In this document: positions 1 to 7,302 of the stretch, in pieces | Layout: each line of letters opens with the position of its first letter | How positions within the stretch are numbered: the first letter of the stretch is position 1 | From: Candidatus Sumerlaeota bacterium | Lineage (GTDB): Bacteria > Sumerlaeota > Sumerlaeia > JADFCT01 | Direction: 5' to 3' | DNA length: 16,839 nucleotides | Assembly: GCA_026398575.1 (NCBI GenBank) | Contig: JAPLSP010000146.1 | Coordinates: 1 to 16,839 of the forward strand | Position numbers and translations under genes: made by a program | The notes under the pieces: generated by a model | Told to the model about the DNA's origin: nothing | Seen by the model: only the letters and a program-made list of their open reading frames with translations | The model's database searches: none

Positions 1-1554
1 GAAGCAAAGCCGCCCCTATCTCCATCCCATTCCTCCCAGCCGCATGATCCAGATATGCAAAAAACTCACAGCCAAGGCGAAGAGCAATCCGCAACCGCTC
101 TACTTTGCTCCAATCCGCAATCCGCAATCCGCAATCCGCAATCCGCAATCCCTAATCGTCAATCGTCAATCGTCAATCGTCAATCGTCAATCGTCAATCG
201 CCAATCGTCAATCGTCAATCGTCAATGGCAGCAAATAATGGCCTATGCCTTGGGAGTGTTCGCGATGTGGGGACTTTTTCTGCTGCTCAATTATCAGCGC
301 CATGGCAGCGCGCTGCCCGCCTATCTGCATCCGGAATGGTATCGGTATGAAGGCTCGATCTTCGCCGCCGTGGATAAAGGCCCCAAGCCTTACTATTCCG
401 TCGCGTCGCGGCTCTATCACGTCACGCTGGGGCATTATGGCGTATTACTGATGACACCGCTGCTGGCGTTTGCCGTCTGGGGCGCGCTGGCTCGCTGGCG
501 CAGGCGAAAGGACTTCGAGCCGTTGATGGTCGTTGGCTGTGCGGCGGCGTTGCTTTTGGGCGTCGCCCTCAACCCAAGCGCCCAAGGCCATGACCTCGGA
601 GGCGGCAGTTATGGATTGCGCTGGTTCACCGCGCTCTATGCGCCGCTGTTTCTATATCTACCGGCGGCGGCGGCGATGTTTTGGGGGTTCGGGGTTCGGG
701 GTTCGGGGTTCGGAGAAGGCTGTTCCGAGTTCCGAGTTCCGAGTTCCGAGTCAGTAACTGAGCCTCCGGCCTCAATCGTCAATCGTCAATCGTCAATCAT
801 CAATCATTTCCGCCAGGCTTTGTTTATTCTATCAGCTGTCTTCTCCGTCGCCGTCGCATTCATTGGCGTCTGGATTTCGCCTTGGCCGCACAATGCCATC
901 TCGCCCTATCCGTTTCTGGATAATTTATGTGCGGCGGCGCTGAACAACACTGCGCCGCCGCACCCGATTGTGGAATCAATCATCCGCAATACGAGTGTGG
1001 ATTTGGGGCTTTCCTATCACGATCTTGGGACGATTTATCTGCGACGAAGTTTTTATGAGCAAGCGGTTGCGGCCTTTGAGCGCGCGCGCAGCTATGCGCC
1101 GGATCGCATCGAGACACCCTTCCTCATGGCTCAGGCGCTCGAGCGGTGCGGACGCCTGGAACCCGCCGCCCGCATACTTCAAGAGTTGCTGCGCGCGCAG
1201 CCGGAGCATGCCGGCGCGCTCAATCTGCTGGGCATCATCCTGATCCGCGGCCAACAACCGCGCCAGGCTTTGGAGATATACGACCGCCTGCTGGCGAAGA
1301 ATCCGAATCACATCAGCGCGCTGAACAATAGCGCGATGATCCTGTCTGCCGACGGCCAAACCACCGCCGCGCTCGAACGCTACGACCGCTCGCTGTCCGT
1401 CAGCCCCGGCAATTTCGAGGCGCTTTATAACAAGGCGTTATTGATGGAAAAACTGGGGCGGCGCGCCGAAGCGGCGAACTTGGCGCGCCAGGCCTTGGAG
1501 CGCCGCCCGGATCATAAAGGCTGCCAGGCGCTGGCCAACCGGACGCAGCCATAG
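1..1554 (+). CDS. Membrane protein (GT-C-like) with C-terminal TPR domain, 5'-truncated by window edge
   Basis: The frame is open from base 1 with no stop, so the gene almost certainly begins upstream; the first ATG in view is at 55. It encodes a low-complexity stretch from heptamer repeats (111-226), then at least four hydrophobic segments. One is followed by the motif GGGSYGLRWFTALYAPL, which resembles a conserved motif of polytopic GT39/GT-C glycosyltransferases. A second repeat-encoded insert (about 685-807) interrupts the protein between two hydrophobic segments. After the last of these (ALFILSAVFSVAVAFIGVW), five consecutive 34-residue tetratricopeptide repeats run from about 1000 to 1550, with the usual A/G/L/Y/P spacing. 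Such proteins often act in protein O-glycosylation or envelope assembly, with TPRs as a partner-binding module. The sugar donor and any catalytic aspartate lie outside the window, so the enzymatic role is inference; the TPR call is firm. It is convergent with the next gene, 37 bp away. Confidence 0.75.
   Translation, partial: EAKPPLSPSHSSQPHDPDMQKTHSQGEEQSATALLCSNPQSAIRNPQSAIPNRQSSIVNRQSSIVNRQSSIVNRQWQQIMAYALGVFAMWGLFLLLNYQRHGSALPAYLHPEWYRYEGSIFAAVDKGPKPYYSVASRLYHVTLGHYGVLLMTPLLAFAVWGALARWRRRKDFEPLMVVGCAAALLLGVALNPSAQGHDLGGGSYGLRWFTALYAPLFLYLPAAAAMFWGFGVRGSGFGEGCSEFRVPSSESVTEPPASIVNRQSSIINHFRQALFILSAVFSVAVAFIGVWISPWPHNAISPYPFLDNLCAAALNNTAPPHPIVESIIRNTSVDLGLSYHDLGTIYLRRSFYEQAVAAFERARSYAPDRIETPFLMAQALERCGRLEPAARILQELLRAQPEHAGALNLLGIILIRGQQPRQALEIYDRLLAKNPNHISALNNSAMILSADGQTTAALERYDRSLSVSPGNFEALYNKALLMEKLGRRAEAANLARQALERRPDHKGCQALANRTQP
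111..226 (+). repeat. Heptanucleotide tandem array CAATCCG then CAATCGT (in frame inside membrane protein gene)
   Basis: Sixteen complete 7-bp units in unbroken register: five CAATCCG, one CAATCCC, one TAATCGT, then nine units of CAATCGT with a single CAATCGC variant, ending in a partial CAAT. The two sub-families meet without loss of register, so one probably arose from the other. Translation gives the cyclic heptapeptides NPQSAIR and NRQSSIV. Neither word produces a stop codon in any plus-strand frame. Confidence 0.97.
685..712 (+). repeat. Heptanucleotide array GGGTTCG x4
   Basis: Four perfect GGGTTCG units inside the first gene, just after a hydrophobic segment ending AAAMFWGFG. They encode Gly/Phe/Val/Arg/Ser residues and begin a composite repeat insert that runs to about 807. 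Confidence 0.95.
722..749 (+). repeat. Heptanucleotide array GTTCCGA x4
   Basis: Four perfect GTTCCGA units encoding the cyclic peptide SEFRVPS. This is the same word that is greatly expanded in the glycosyltransferase gene at 11065-11266, so the same repeat family has entered two separate genes. Confidence 0.96.
773..807 (+). repeat. Heptanucleotide array CAATCGT x3 + CAATCAT x2
   Basis: Three CAATCGT units followed by two CAATCAT variants, in register. It is a second copy of the CAATCGT family in the same gene, about 550 bp downstream of the first array, and encodes IVNRQSSII just before the next hydrophobic segment. Confidence 0.95.
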
Positions 1555-1575
1555 CGCCTGCATGCGAAGAGGCCG

Positions 1576-1589
1576 GCGGCGGCAGCCGC
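1576..1589. terminator. Weak hairpin between convergent genes
   Basis: GCGGC-GGCA-GCCGC forms a 5-bp stem in the 37-bp gap between the stop of the TPR protein and the stop of the convergent FG-GAP gene. There is no clear T-tract on either side, so its role as a bidirectional terminator rests only on its position. Confidence 0.25.
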
Positions 1590-1591
1590 TT

Positions 1592-3928
1592 CTATCGTCC
1601 CATAAGAATCAGCCGGATCAGGTCTGCGATGTCTATCCATCCATCGCTGTTGGCGTCCGCGCTCTGCTTCGCCTCCGGAGAGAGCGTTCCTCTTCCGGCA
1701 AGGTAGTTTCTCACTTTGTCCGACAACCGGGAAAGATTCCGCAAGACTGAGATATTATTCGCGCTATAGTTTGCCACGATCAAGTCCATGGCGCCATCGC
1801 GGTCCAAATCCGCCGCCGCGATCGCGCTGGAAAGATTGCCGGCGCGATAAACTTCGCCTTGAGTGTAGGTTCCATTTGCGTTCCTGTGATAGATCGCAAT
1901 GGAGCTTGGGATACCGCTTGGGCTGCCTCCGGCGGTTACTGCAATCTCCATTACCCCGTCGCCGTCCAGATCGGCCACCGTAAGCCCTCGGGCGAAGGTC
2001 AGTGTGCCGGTACTGATCGCGTCGTCAAACGTCCCATCGCCTTTGTTGTGGAAAAACGACAGCTTGGCTTCGGGACTATTGACAAGCGCTAAATCATTGC
2101 GACCATCCCCGTCCAGATCCGCCGCGATAATCTTGCAGGGCACAAAACCGGCGGTATAGCAGGTGGACGTGGGGAAGACGCCGTCGCCGCGATTGAGCAG
2201 CACAACCACATGCGACGTGAAACTGTATCCCCGGTCAATCAACGCCAGATCGGCCAGTCCGTCACCGTTCAAATCTGCCGCCGCGATATCCGAGCGCTGC
2301 ATCACGGGATAAACCATGTCGGGCGCAAAAGTCCCGTCCTGATTGTTAAATGCCACATGCCCGTCGGCCGAGGCCAGATCGGGCCATCCGTCGCCGTTGA
2401 AGTCGGCGGTCGCAATCGGCCCCATTCCCGTGAAGCTGGTGGCTTGATCCGTGAAGGTTCCATCTCCCTGGTTGTGCAGCATTCGAAGCGAGCTCGGCAG
2501 GCCATTGTCAAGCGCGACGGCGATATCGGAATGGCCGTCGCGGTCGAAATCGGCGATGGCGACCGACGTGTAGTAGTAGCCATAGGGCTTGTATGTCACG
2601 CCGGGCGCAAACGTTCCGTCTCGCCGGTTGAGCAAGACGTTAACCTCGGATACGAAAGAAGCGGGCACGGCAAGATCGAGCCATCCATCGTTATTGAAGT
2701 CCGCGATCCCCACCGCTTCGGGCCGATGGCCTGTAGCATAGTTAACAAGCCCCGCAAAGGCGCCATCGCCGTGATTGAGGAGGACCGACACGCCATGCGC
2801 CCTGAAATCCGCGGTCACAATATCCACGGCGCCGTCGCCGTTCAGATCGCCCGTCGCCATGCCCCATGGGCCTTCGTCAACCCCATAGCTGGCGGTCTTT
2901 GTGAATGTCCCGGCGCCGTCATTATAGAGCACTGTGACTTCCTGCGAGTATTCGCTGACGGCGGCCAGGTCCACGAAGCCATCGCCATTGAAGTCCGCGG
3001 CGCATGTTTGCTTGCCGCCATCGCCCATGTGATAACTGTGAAAGCCGCCAAAGGTCGCGTCGCCGTTGCCAAAGAGACAAATAAAAGATTCCGATCTCGA
3101 AGTATGCCCCGCCAGATCCATGCGCCCGTCGCCGTCCAAATCCACCGCGATCATGGAGTCGGGGGCCGCGGATACGCGGCTCACAACCGTAGTGGGAAAA
3201 TCCCCCAGTCCGCCATTAACGTAAACGGTGACGCTGTTGGGGAAGTAGCCAATGGGAACCGCCAAGTCTATGAATCCGTCGCCGTTGAAGTCGCCCGCCG
3301 CCACCGAATCCGGCGGATATGGCGTATAAGGAAGGCTGAGATTCACCGTGGGCGCGAAGGTTCCGTCGCCACGATTGAGCAATACCGAGATCGCAGGCGC
3401 GCCTGTCATGATGGCCAGATCAGGATGTCCATCGTTGTTTAGATCGGTGACCGTGATCCCCAGAGGCCACGTCGCCGTCGGATAGCTGGTCGAAGTCGGA
3501 AAGGTCCCATCTCCGTTGTTATGCAGGATCACAACGCAACTGGATTGCCCGTCCGTGATGGCAAGGTCAAGGTGACTGTCGCCGTCGAAATCCGCCGCCG
3601 CGAACCGAGAAGCATCGGGCCAGGCAGGATATTGAACCGGCTCGCGGAAAGTCCCATCGCCTTTGTTGATCAATATCGAGGGAGGATCGCTCGCTACAAC
3701 CAGGTCGAGGTGGCTGTCGCCATTAAAGTCCCCGGTTATGACTGAGACAGGCGTATATTTAACGCTATAAAAGGCGGCTGTCTCGAAGAGCGGCTGCGCC
3801 GGCAGCGGCGAAATCAGCAAGACCATCAGGACCATCGCCCAGAGAAAGCAACGCTTCCATCGGTTGCTTTCATGGGCGGCCAGAAGAAAGAAGTTTGCGA
3901 ATCGCGTCTGCCAGAAATCATTGCGCAT
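1592..3928 (-). CDS. Secreted FG-GAP/VCBS repeat protein with C-terminal dockerin-like segment
   Basis: A 778-residue exported protein. The start at 3928 is preceded by AAGGAG about 8 nt upstream. A basic stretch (about residues 23-26) and hydrophobic core (27-42), followed by PAQ, look like a signal peptide with a long n-region. I count 14 repeats of the form hhhxDhxGDGxxDLhh (e.g. GDFNGDSHLDL, ADLNGDGLADL), spaced roughly 45-50 residues, most with an associated N(R/K)GDGTF. This is the FG-GAP/VCBS beta-propeller family, whose Asp/Asn loops bind calcium. Fourteen repeats would fit two seven-bladed propellers. The last 25 residues or so contain ADANSDGWIDIADLIRLIL, one dockerin/EF-hand-like calcium motif. 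The gene lies 21 bp after the aldo/keto reductase on the same strand and may share its transcript. Family and export are well supported. The ligand is unknown; a cell-surface adhesion or recognition role is inference. Confidence 0.9.
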   Translation of the reverse strand: MRNDFWQTRFANFFLLAAHESNRWKRCFLWAMVLMVLLISPLPAQPLFETAAFYSVKYTPVSVITGDFNGDSHLDLVVASDPPSILINKGDGTFREPVQYPAWPDASRFAAADFDGDSHLDLAITDGQSSCVVILHNNGDGTFPTSTSYPTATWPLGITVTDLNNDGHPDLAIMTGAPAISVLLNRGDGTFAPTVNLSLPYTPYPPDSVAAGDFNGDGFIDLAVPIGYFPNSVTVYVNGGLGDFPTTVVSRVSAAPDSMIAVDLDGDGRMDLAGHTSRSESFICLFGNGDATFGGFHSYHMGDGGKQTCAADFNGDGFVDLAAVSEYSQEVTVLYNDGAGTFTKTASYGVDEGPWGMATGDLNGDGAVDIVTADFRAHGVSVLLNHGDGAFAGLVNYATGHRPEAVGIADFNNDGWLDLAVPASFVSEVNVLLNRRDGTFAPGVTYKPYGYYYTSVAIADFDRDGHSDIAVALDNGLPSSLRMLHNQGDGTFTDQATSFTGMGPIATADFNGDGWPDLASADGHVAFNNQDGTFAPDMVYPVMQRSDIAAADLNGDGLADLALIDRGYSFTSHVVVLLNRGDGVFPTSTCYTAGFVPCKIIAADLDGDGRNDLALVNSPEAKLSFFHNKGDGTFDDAISTGTLTFARGLTVADLDGDGVMEIAVTAGGSPSGIPSSIAIYHRNANGTYTQGEVYRAGNLSSAIAAADLDRDGAMDLIVANYSANNISVLRNLSRLSDKVRNYLAGRGTLSPEAKQSADANSDGWIDIADLIRLILMGR

Positions 3929-3949
3929 TGCTCAGTCTCCTTTTTCAGT

Positions 3950-5059
3950 CTATGCTTTTTTTATAGCTTCTCGCAATTCCTTGAACCGCTCCATAATATT
4001 CAAATGCTGTGTGCAGACTTGCTCGCAGTGGCCGCATTCCGTGCATTGATCCAGCGTTTTATCCAAATCCCCGATGCCCCAATGATATTTGAGATGGTTT
4101 TTCGTGTCCTGCGCCTTCTGCGTCAGCTTCCAGAGGTTATAGGCGTCCATCAGCCGCGGAACCTGAAGCCCGGCGGGGCAAGGCTGGCAATAGCCGCACA
4201 TCGTACAAAGGTTCTCGAACGATCCCAGGACGCGCTTCTTGACGGCTTCGATATCCGCCTCCGTCAGCCGCTTATATCGCCGCACCGCTTCGAGCGCCTC
4301 ATCCACGTCCTTCGTGTTGCGAAAGCCGACAATCGAAGTCGTCAGGCCCGGATATGACAGATTGAAGCGCAGCGCCGCTTCCAGAACCGAGCAGTCCTCC
4401 TGCTGCCGGATGCAGGCGAAGCGATCGGGATATTGCGTGATCAGCCCGCCTCCGAGCGGATTCATGGCCACAACGCCCAGCCCGCGCCGCGCCGCCGCTG
4501 CAATCCCCTGCTGGCGGATGGGGAAGTTGGCCGCGCAGAAACCAAACAGGATTCCTTCAAACTCCGGATAAGCGTCCAGCATCGCTTCGATCTCTTCGCC
4601 GCGCATGTGAGAAGATACAGCGATATGGCGGATCAAACCCTCTTCCTTCAGTTTGATGAAGTTTTTGATGACGCCGTCTTTCTTGCGTTCTTCCAGCCCT
4701 TCGCGGCTCAGGACGCACCAGACGTGATAGAAATCAATGGCGTCCACATTGAGTCGCTTGAGGGAGGTTTCCAATTCGCGGCGGACGTCGCCCATTTTGC
4801 ATGAGAAGGTTTTGGTCGCGATAATGGGCTCCTGTCCGCTCTTGCGCTTCTTCATTTCCTTCACGGCGCAGCCTACGATTTCCTCGCTTTTGTCGCCGCA
4901 ATAGCCCGGCGCGGTATCGAAATATGTGACGCCGCCGTCATAAGCGCGCAGGCAAACCTCCGCCATATCATCCACGTCGTTTGGGCGTTCGAATCGCATT
5001 CCCCCGAACCCCAGCGCGCTAACCTCAATGCCGGTTTTGCCGTATTGCCGGTAAATCAT
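3950..5059 (-). CDS. Aldo/keto reductase with C-terminal double 4Fe-4S ferredoxin-like domain
   Basis: A 369-residue predicted NAD(P)H-linked cytoplasmic oxidoreductase. I place the start at the ATG ending at 5059 (MIYRQYGKTG, the normal family beginning), with AAGGAG 12 nt further upstream. The frame stays open 27 codons earlier, but that stretch is encoded by the AT-rich heptamer array. The aldo/keto reductase tetrad is visible as Asp48, Tyr53, Lys83 and His112 (FDTAPGY, IIATKTF, DFYHVW). The C-terminus adds CTMCGYCQPCP (Cys 285, 288, 291, 294) and CTECGHCEQVC (Cys 339, 342, 345, 349), enough for two 4Fe-4S clusters. This matches the COG1453-type 'predicted oxidoreductase' family, whose physiological substrates are mostly unknown. 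It is the first gene of a minus-strand pair with the FG-GAP gene, and is divergent from the APC permease. Confidence 0.92.
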   Translation of the reverse strand: MIYRQYGKTGIEVSALGFGGMRFERPNDVDDMAEVCLRAYDGGVTYFDTAPGYCGDKSEEIVGCAVKEMKKRKSGQEPIIATKTFSCKMGDVRRELETSLKRLNVDAIDFYHVWCVLSREGLEERKKDGVIKNFIKLKEEGLIRHIAVSSHMRGEEIEAMLDAYPEFEGILFGFCAANFPIRQQGIAAAARRGLGVVAMNPLGGGLITQYPDRFACIRQQEDCSVLEAALRFNLSYPGLTTSIVGFRNTKDVDEALEAVRRYKRLTEADIEAVKKRVLGSFENLCTMCGYCQPCPAGLQVPRLMDAYNLWKLTQKAQDTKNHLKYHWGIGDLDKTLDQCTECGHCEQVCTQHLNIMERFKELREAIKKA

Positions 5060-5080
5060 TGGATCGGGTATCTCCTTGTA

Positions 5081-5122
5081 AAATGTAAATTGTAAAATGA
5101 GAAATGAGAAATTGAAAATGAG
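5081..5122. repeat. Intergenic heptamer array AAATGAG-type x6
   Basis: Six units in strict 7-bp register: AAATGTA, AATTGTA, AAATGAG, AAATGAG, AAATTGA, AAATGAG. The array lies immediately upstream of the ribosome-binding site of the minus-strand aldo/keto reductase, so it would be in its leader. It is an inverted copy of the array at 5182-5220. Confidence 0.9.
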
Positions 5123-5181
5123 GCCGCACGCGACAGGCAAATGATTAAGAGCTGCATAGGGCTGGCGCCGGGATAGGTTGT

Positions 5182-5220
5182 CATTTTACATTTCTCATTT
5201 TTCATTTTCCATTTTACATT
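5182..5220. repeat. Intergenic heptamer array CATTTTN, inverted relative to 5081-5122
   Basis: Units CATTTTA, CATTTCT, CATTTTT, CATTTTC, CATTTTA and a partial CATT in 7-bp register. The reverse complement consists of AAATG-type heptamers like those at 5081-5122, so the two arrays are opposed across about 59 bp of GC-richer sequence. They could pair imperfectly into a long AT-rich stem in a transcript or in cruciform DNA. Confidence 0.88.
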
Positions 5221-5225
5221 ATAAT
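5220..5225 (+). promoter_or_regulatory. Perfect TATAAT -10 box, candidate promoter of the APC permease
   Basis: TATAAT occurs in the string ATTATAAT, so a TATAAT is also present on the minus strand (5223-5218), facing the divergent aldo/keto reductase. No good TTGACA lies 16-18 bp upstream on the plus strand; that space is the CATTTTN array. The assignment rests on the -10 match and its position in the divergent gap. The leader to the ATG at 5362 would be about 130 nt. Confidence 0.4.
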
Positions 5226-5234
5226 ATCTTCGTC

Positions 5235-5254
5235 TTAGTATTTTCGAATACTAA
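5235..5254. promoter_or_regulatory. Perfect 8-bp inverted repeat with TTCG centre (operator or UUCG hairpin)
   Basis: TTAGTATT - TTCG - AATACTAA is perfectly symmetric over 8+8 bases and starts 10 bp after the TATAAT box. If transcription starts near 5232, it would span about +4 to +23. That position suits a repressor operator. As RNA it would form a stable 8-bp stem closed by a UUCG loop. The symmetry is seen directly; the function is inferred. Confidence 0.5.
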
Positions 5255-5361
5255 CCCTTCGGCGGCGCGCTATTTCCCAGTTGAACCGGCCCTTGATCCG
5301 CCCTTAGCATGACAAACCGCGCTCCGCGCATGGAAGGTACCAGGAGGAAAGGCGCTCAAAG

Positions 5362-7179
5362 ATGCAGTTGGATAAACGCCCGCGCAATATAGGACCGTTC
5401 CGAGCGGCGGCGATCTTATATGGCGATTGGGGCACAAGTAAAGCCTATACCTTGGGCATCGCCTTTGCTTTGGCGGGCTATTCCAGTTTCCCCCTGCTGG
5501 TGGCCATGGGGGTATTGACGGCGCTGGTCGGCCTCAACTACTACTGGATTTGCTCGCATTATCCTGACGGCGGCGGCGTCTATTCCTCGGTACGCGACCG
5601 CTCGCGTCTGATCGCGGTGATCGGCGGCCTGCTGCTGATGGCCGACTATATTGTCACCGCCTCCTTGTCCGTATTGGAAGGCTTCAACTATATCGCCCTG
5701 ATGCTGAAAACACAATTGGGCGTGATGCTGCCGAATCCGTTTCTGTGGGCCATTGGTTTCATCACGTTCCTGGGAGCGGTCAACTGGTGGGGACCGCGCC
5801 ATAGCGGTTCGATGGCGATTCTGCTGGCGATTCCGGCTTCATTGGCGGCGATGGCATTGGCGGCCTTCGCGGTTCCCTATCTGCGCGAGGCGCATTTTGA
5901 GTCGTCCGGGCGAACGTTCGGCCAAAATTGGGGCGTATTTGCAGGCATCATTCTGGCGTTGTCGGGCGTGGAAGCCGTCTCGAACATGACCGGCATCATG
6001 GTTCCCGATCCGCAGAAAGATCCGGACAAGCCCGTCACCGTCAAGCGGACGTCGGCGCTGGCGATTCTTGTCGTCGCCGCGGAAGTCGTCGGCCTGACGA
6101 TTTTTCTGGCTTATGCGATGCAAGCCACGCCGAATCTGGATCCCAAGTCCACGGACGCGATGCTGGGCCAGATGGCGCATCATTTTGGCGCGAGGACTTT
6201 CGGGGAAGCGTGGGGCGCCCATTTCGCCTTGATCGTCAGTTTGCCGACGTCGCTGCTGCTGCTCAGCGCCGGCAATACGGCCATTGTCGGGATGGTCTCC
6301 GTTCTCTATATGATGGCCAGCGATCGCGAGATGCCTTCGGGCTTCGGCAAGATCAATCGCCATGGCGTTCCCAAGCTGCCGCTGCTCGTTTCAGCCGCGC
6401 TGCCCTGTCTGGTGCTGATGTTTGTCCACAAAGTCGAGGGACTGGCCGCGCTGTATGCGATCGGCGTGGTCGGCGCCATCGCGATCAATCTGAGCGCCAG
6501 CAGCAGCAATTTCCGGCTGAAAATGAATCCCCTTGCCCGCGGGATCATGGCCTGCACGGCGGCGGTGATGCTGGTCATCTGGCTGACCGTGGCCGTGGAA
6601 AAGCATGAAGCTCTGGTCTTCGCCGTGACGATCATCGCGCTCGGCCTGATGGCGCGCTCGTTTATCTTCGAACGGCGCCAGGCGCGCGAAGAACGGGCGT
6701 TGCGCGAAATGATGGGAGTCGAATTGGCGCCTTCCGCCAATGGAAACGACAAGACCCGCATCCTGGTGTCGCTGCGCGGCGTGACCGAGACGCTGCGCTT
6801 TGCCATCGAAGAGGCGCGGATGCGCAATGGACGGTTGGGCATCCTGTATGTGCGCGAAGTTCAAGTCATGATCCCCACCGAGGCGAACTTGCAGGAAGAC
6901 GCGGAGGCGATGACGATCTATGCCGCGGTCAAGACCGTGGCCGGCGATGTTCCATTCGATTTTATTTATCGCGTCAGCCACAACGCGCCGGATATGATCC
7001 TGCAGGTCACGCGCGAAAGCCGGTGCGATTATCTCATTCTGGGCGCGAGCGCGGAGGGCGCGCTGAATAAGTTGCTGCGCGGATCGGTTGTCACGCACAT
7101 CGCCACGAATCTCCCCAAGGAAACCCGCCTGTTGATCTACTCCTGGCACACTCCCAAACCGGGAAAGTCCGGAAAATAA
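5362..7179 (+). CDS. APC-superfamily amino acid/polyamine permease with C-terminal universal stress protein domain
   Basis: A 605-residue inner-membrane transporter. The start ATG has AGGAGG upstream, with a rather long 14-nt spacing. Residues about 20-440 hold roughly twelve hydrophobic helices. The first carries GDWGTSKAYTLGIAFALAGYS and is followed by YPDGGGVYSSVRDR, the pattern of APC permeases (glycine-rich helix 1 and the [DE]GGxY loop). A cytoplasmic tail from about residue 460 is a Usp fold: ILVSLRG near its start, ILYVREVQVMIP, then LILGASAEGALNKLLRGSV, which matches the glycine-rich nucleotide-binding loop of UspA proteins. APC-Usp fusions are known; the Usp part is thought to regulate transport or sense nucleotide state. 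The substrate cannot be read from the sequence. It is divergent from the aldo/keto reductase and is followed by a hairpin and then pyrD. Confidence 0.9.
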   Translation: MQLDKRPRNIGPFRAAAILYGDWGTSKAYTLGIAFALAGYSSFPLLVAMGVLTALVGLNYYWICSHYPDGGGVYSSVRDRSRLIAVIGGLLLMADYIVTASLSVLEGFNYIALMLKTQLGVMLPNPFLWAIGFITFLGAVNWWGPRHSGSMAILLAIPASLAAMALAAFAVPYLREAHFESSGRTFGQNWGVFAGIILALSGVEAVSNMTGIMVPDPQKDPDKPVTVKRTSALAILVVAAEVVGLTIFLAYAMQATPNLDPKSTDAMLGQMAHHFGARTFGEAWGAHFALIVSLPTSLLLLSAGNTAIVGMVSVLYMMASDREMPSGFGKINRHGVPKLPLLVSAALPCLVLMFVHKVEGLAALYAIGVVGAIAINLSASSSNFRLKMNPLARGIMACTAAVMLVIWLTVAVEKHEALVFAVTIIALGLMARSFIFERRQAREERALREMMGVELAPSANGNDKTRILVSLRGVTETLRFAIEEARMRNGRLGILYVREVQVMIPTEANLQEDAEAMTIYAAVKTVAGDVPFDFIYRVSHNAPDMILQVTRESRCDYLILGASAEGALNKLLRGSVVTHIATNLPKETRLLIYSWHTPKPGKSGK

Positions 7180-7195
7180 ACTGCGACACTGGGAG

Positions 7196-7214
7196 CGCCA
7201 GCATCCTGCTGGCG
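7196..7214 (+). terminator. Hairpin CGCCAGCA-TCC-TGCTGGCG after the permease gene
   Basis: A perfect 8-bp stem with a 3-nt loop, 17 bp after the permease stop. The downstream sequence is A-rich rather than T-rich, so it is not a textbook intrinsic terminator. It may instead be a copy of a dispersed palindromic element. A related but degenerate string, AGCGCCAGCGGCAGGGCGAG, occurs near 10585. Confidence 0.4.
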
Positions 7215-7302
7215 AGTGAAAGCAATAAAAAATCGCAAATTCCGCGCGCAACCCTATCCACCCTCCCCAACCTCAGCCGCCCTTTTATCGGGATGTCAAG
7301 GC

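Noticed and set aside
111..226. A CRISPR array
   Set aside because: Units are 7 bp, directly adjacent, with no spacers; no cas gene is present.
44..238. A second frame through the first repeat array (64 codons)
   Set aside because: It reads the same heptapeptides because the array is frame-neutral; it is an example of that property rather than a gene.
2210..3442. A 410-codon open frame antisense to the FG-GAP gene
   Set aside because: It mirrors the repeated, GC-biased codons of the opposite strand: its product repeats VAVEV/VAVQI, the antisense of the GDFNGDG motif. No family motif or ribosome-binding site supports it.
3950..3965. Run of seven A residues at the 3' end of the aldo/keto reductase as a frameshift site
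   Set aside because: It lies within the last few codons before a normal stop, and the family length is already complete.
5060..5140. 27-residue extension of the Fe-S aldo/keto reductase
   Set aside because: It is encoded by the AT-rich heptamer array and precedes the standard start MIYRQYGKTG, which has its own AAGGAG.
6391..7251. A 286-codon antisense frame over the permease 3' end
   Set aside because: The composition is His/Arg/Asp-rich shadow translation and no conserved motif is present; the sense strand has clear APC and Usp motifs.
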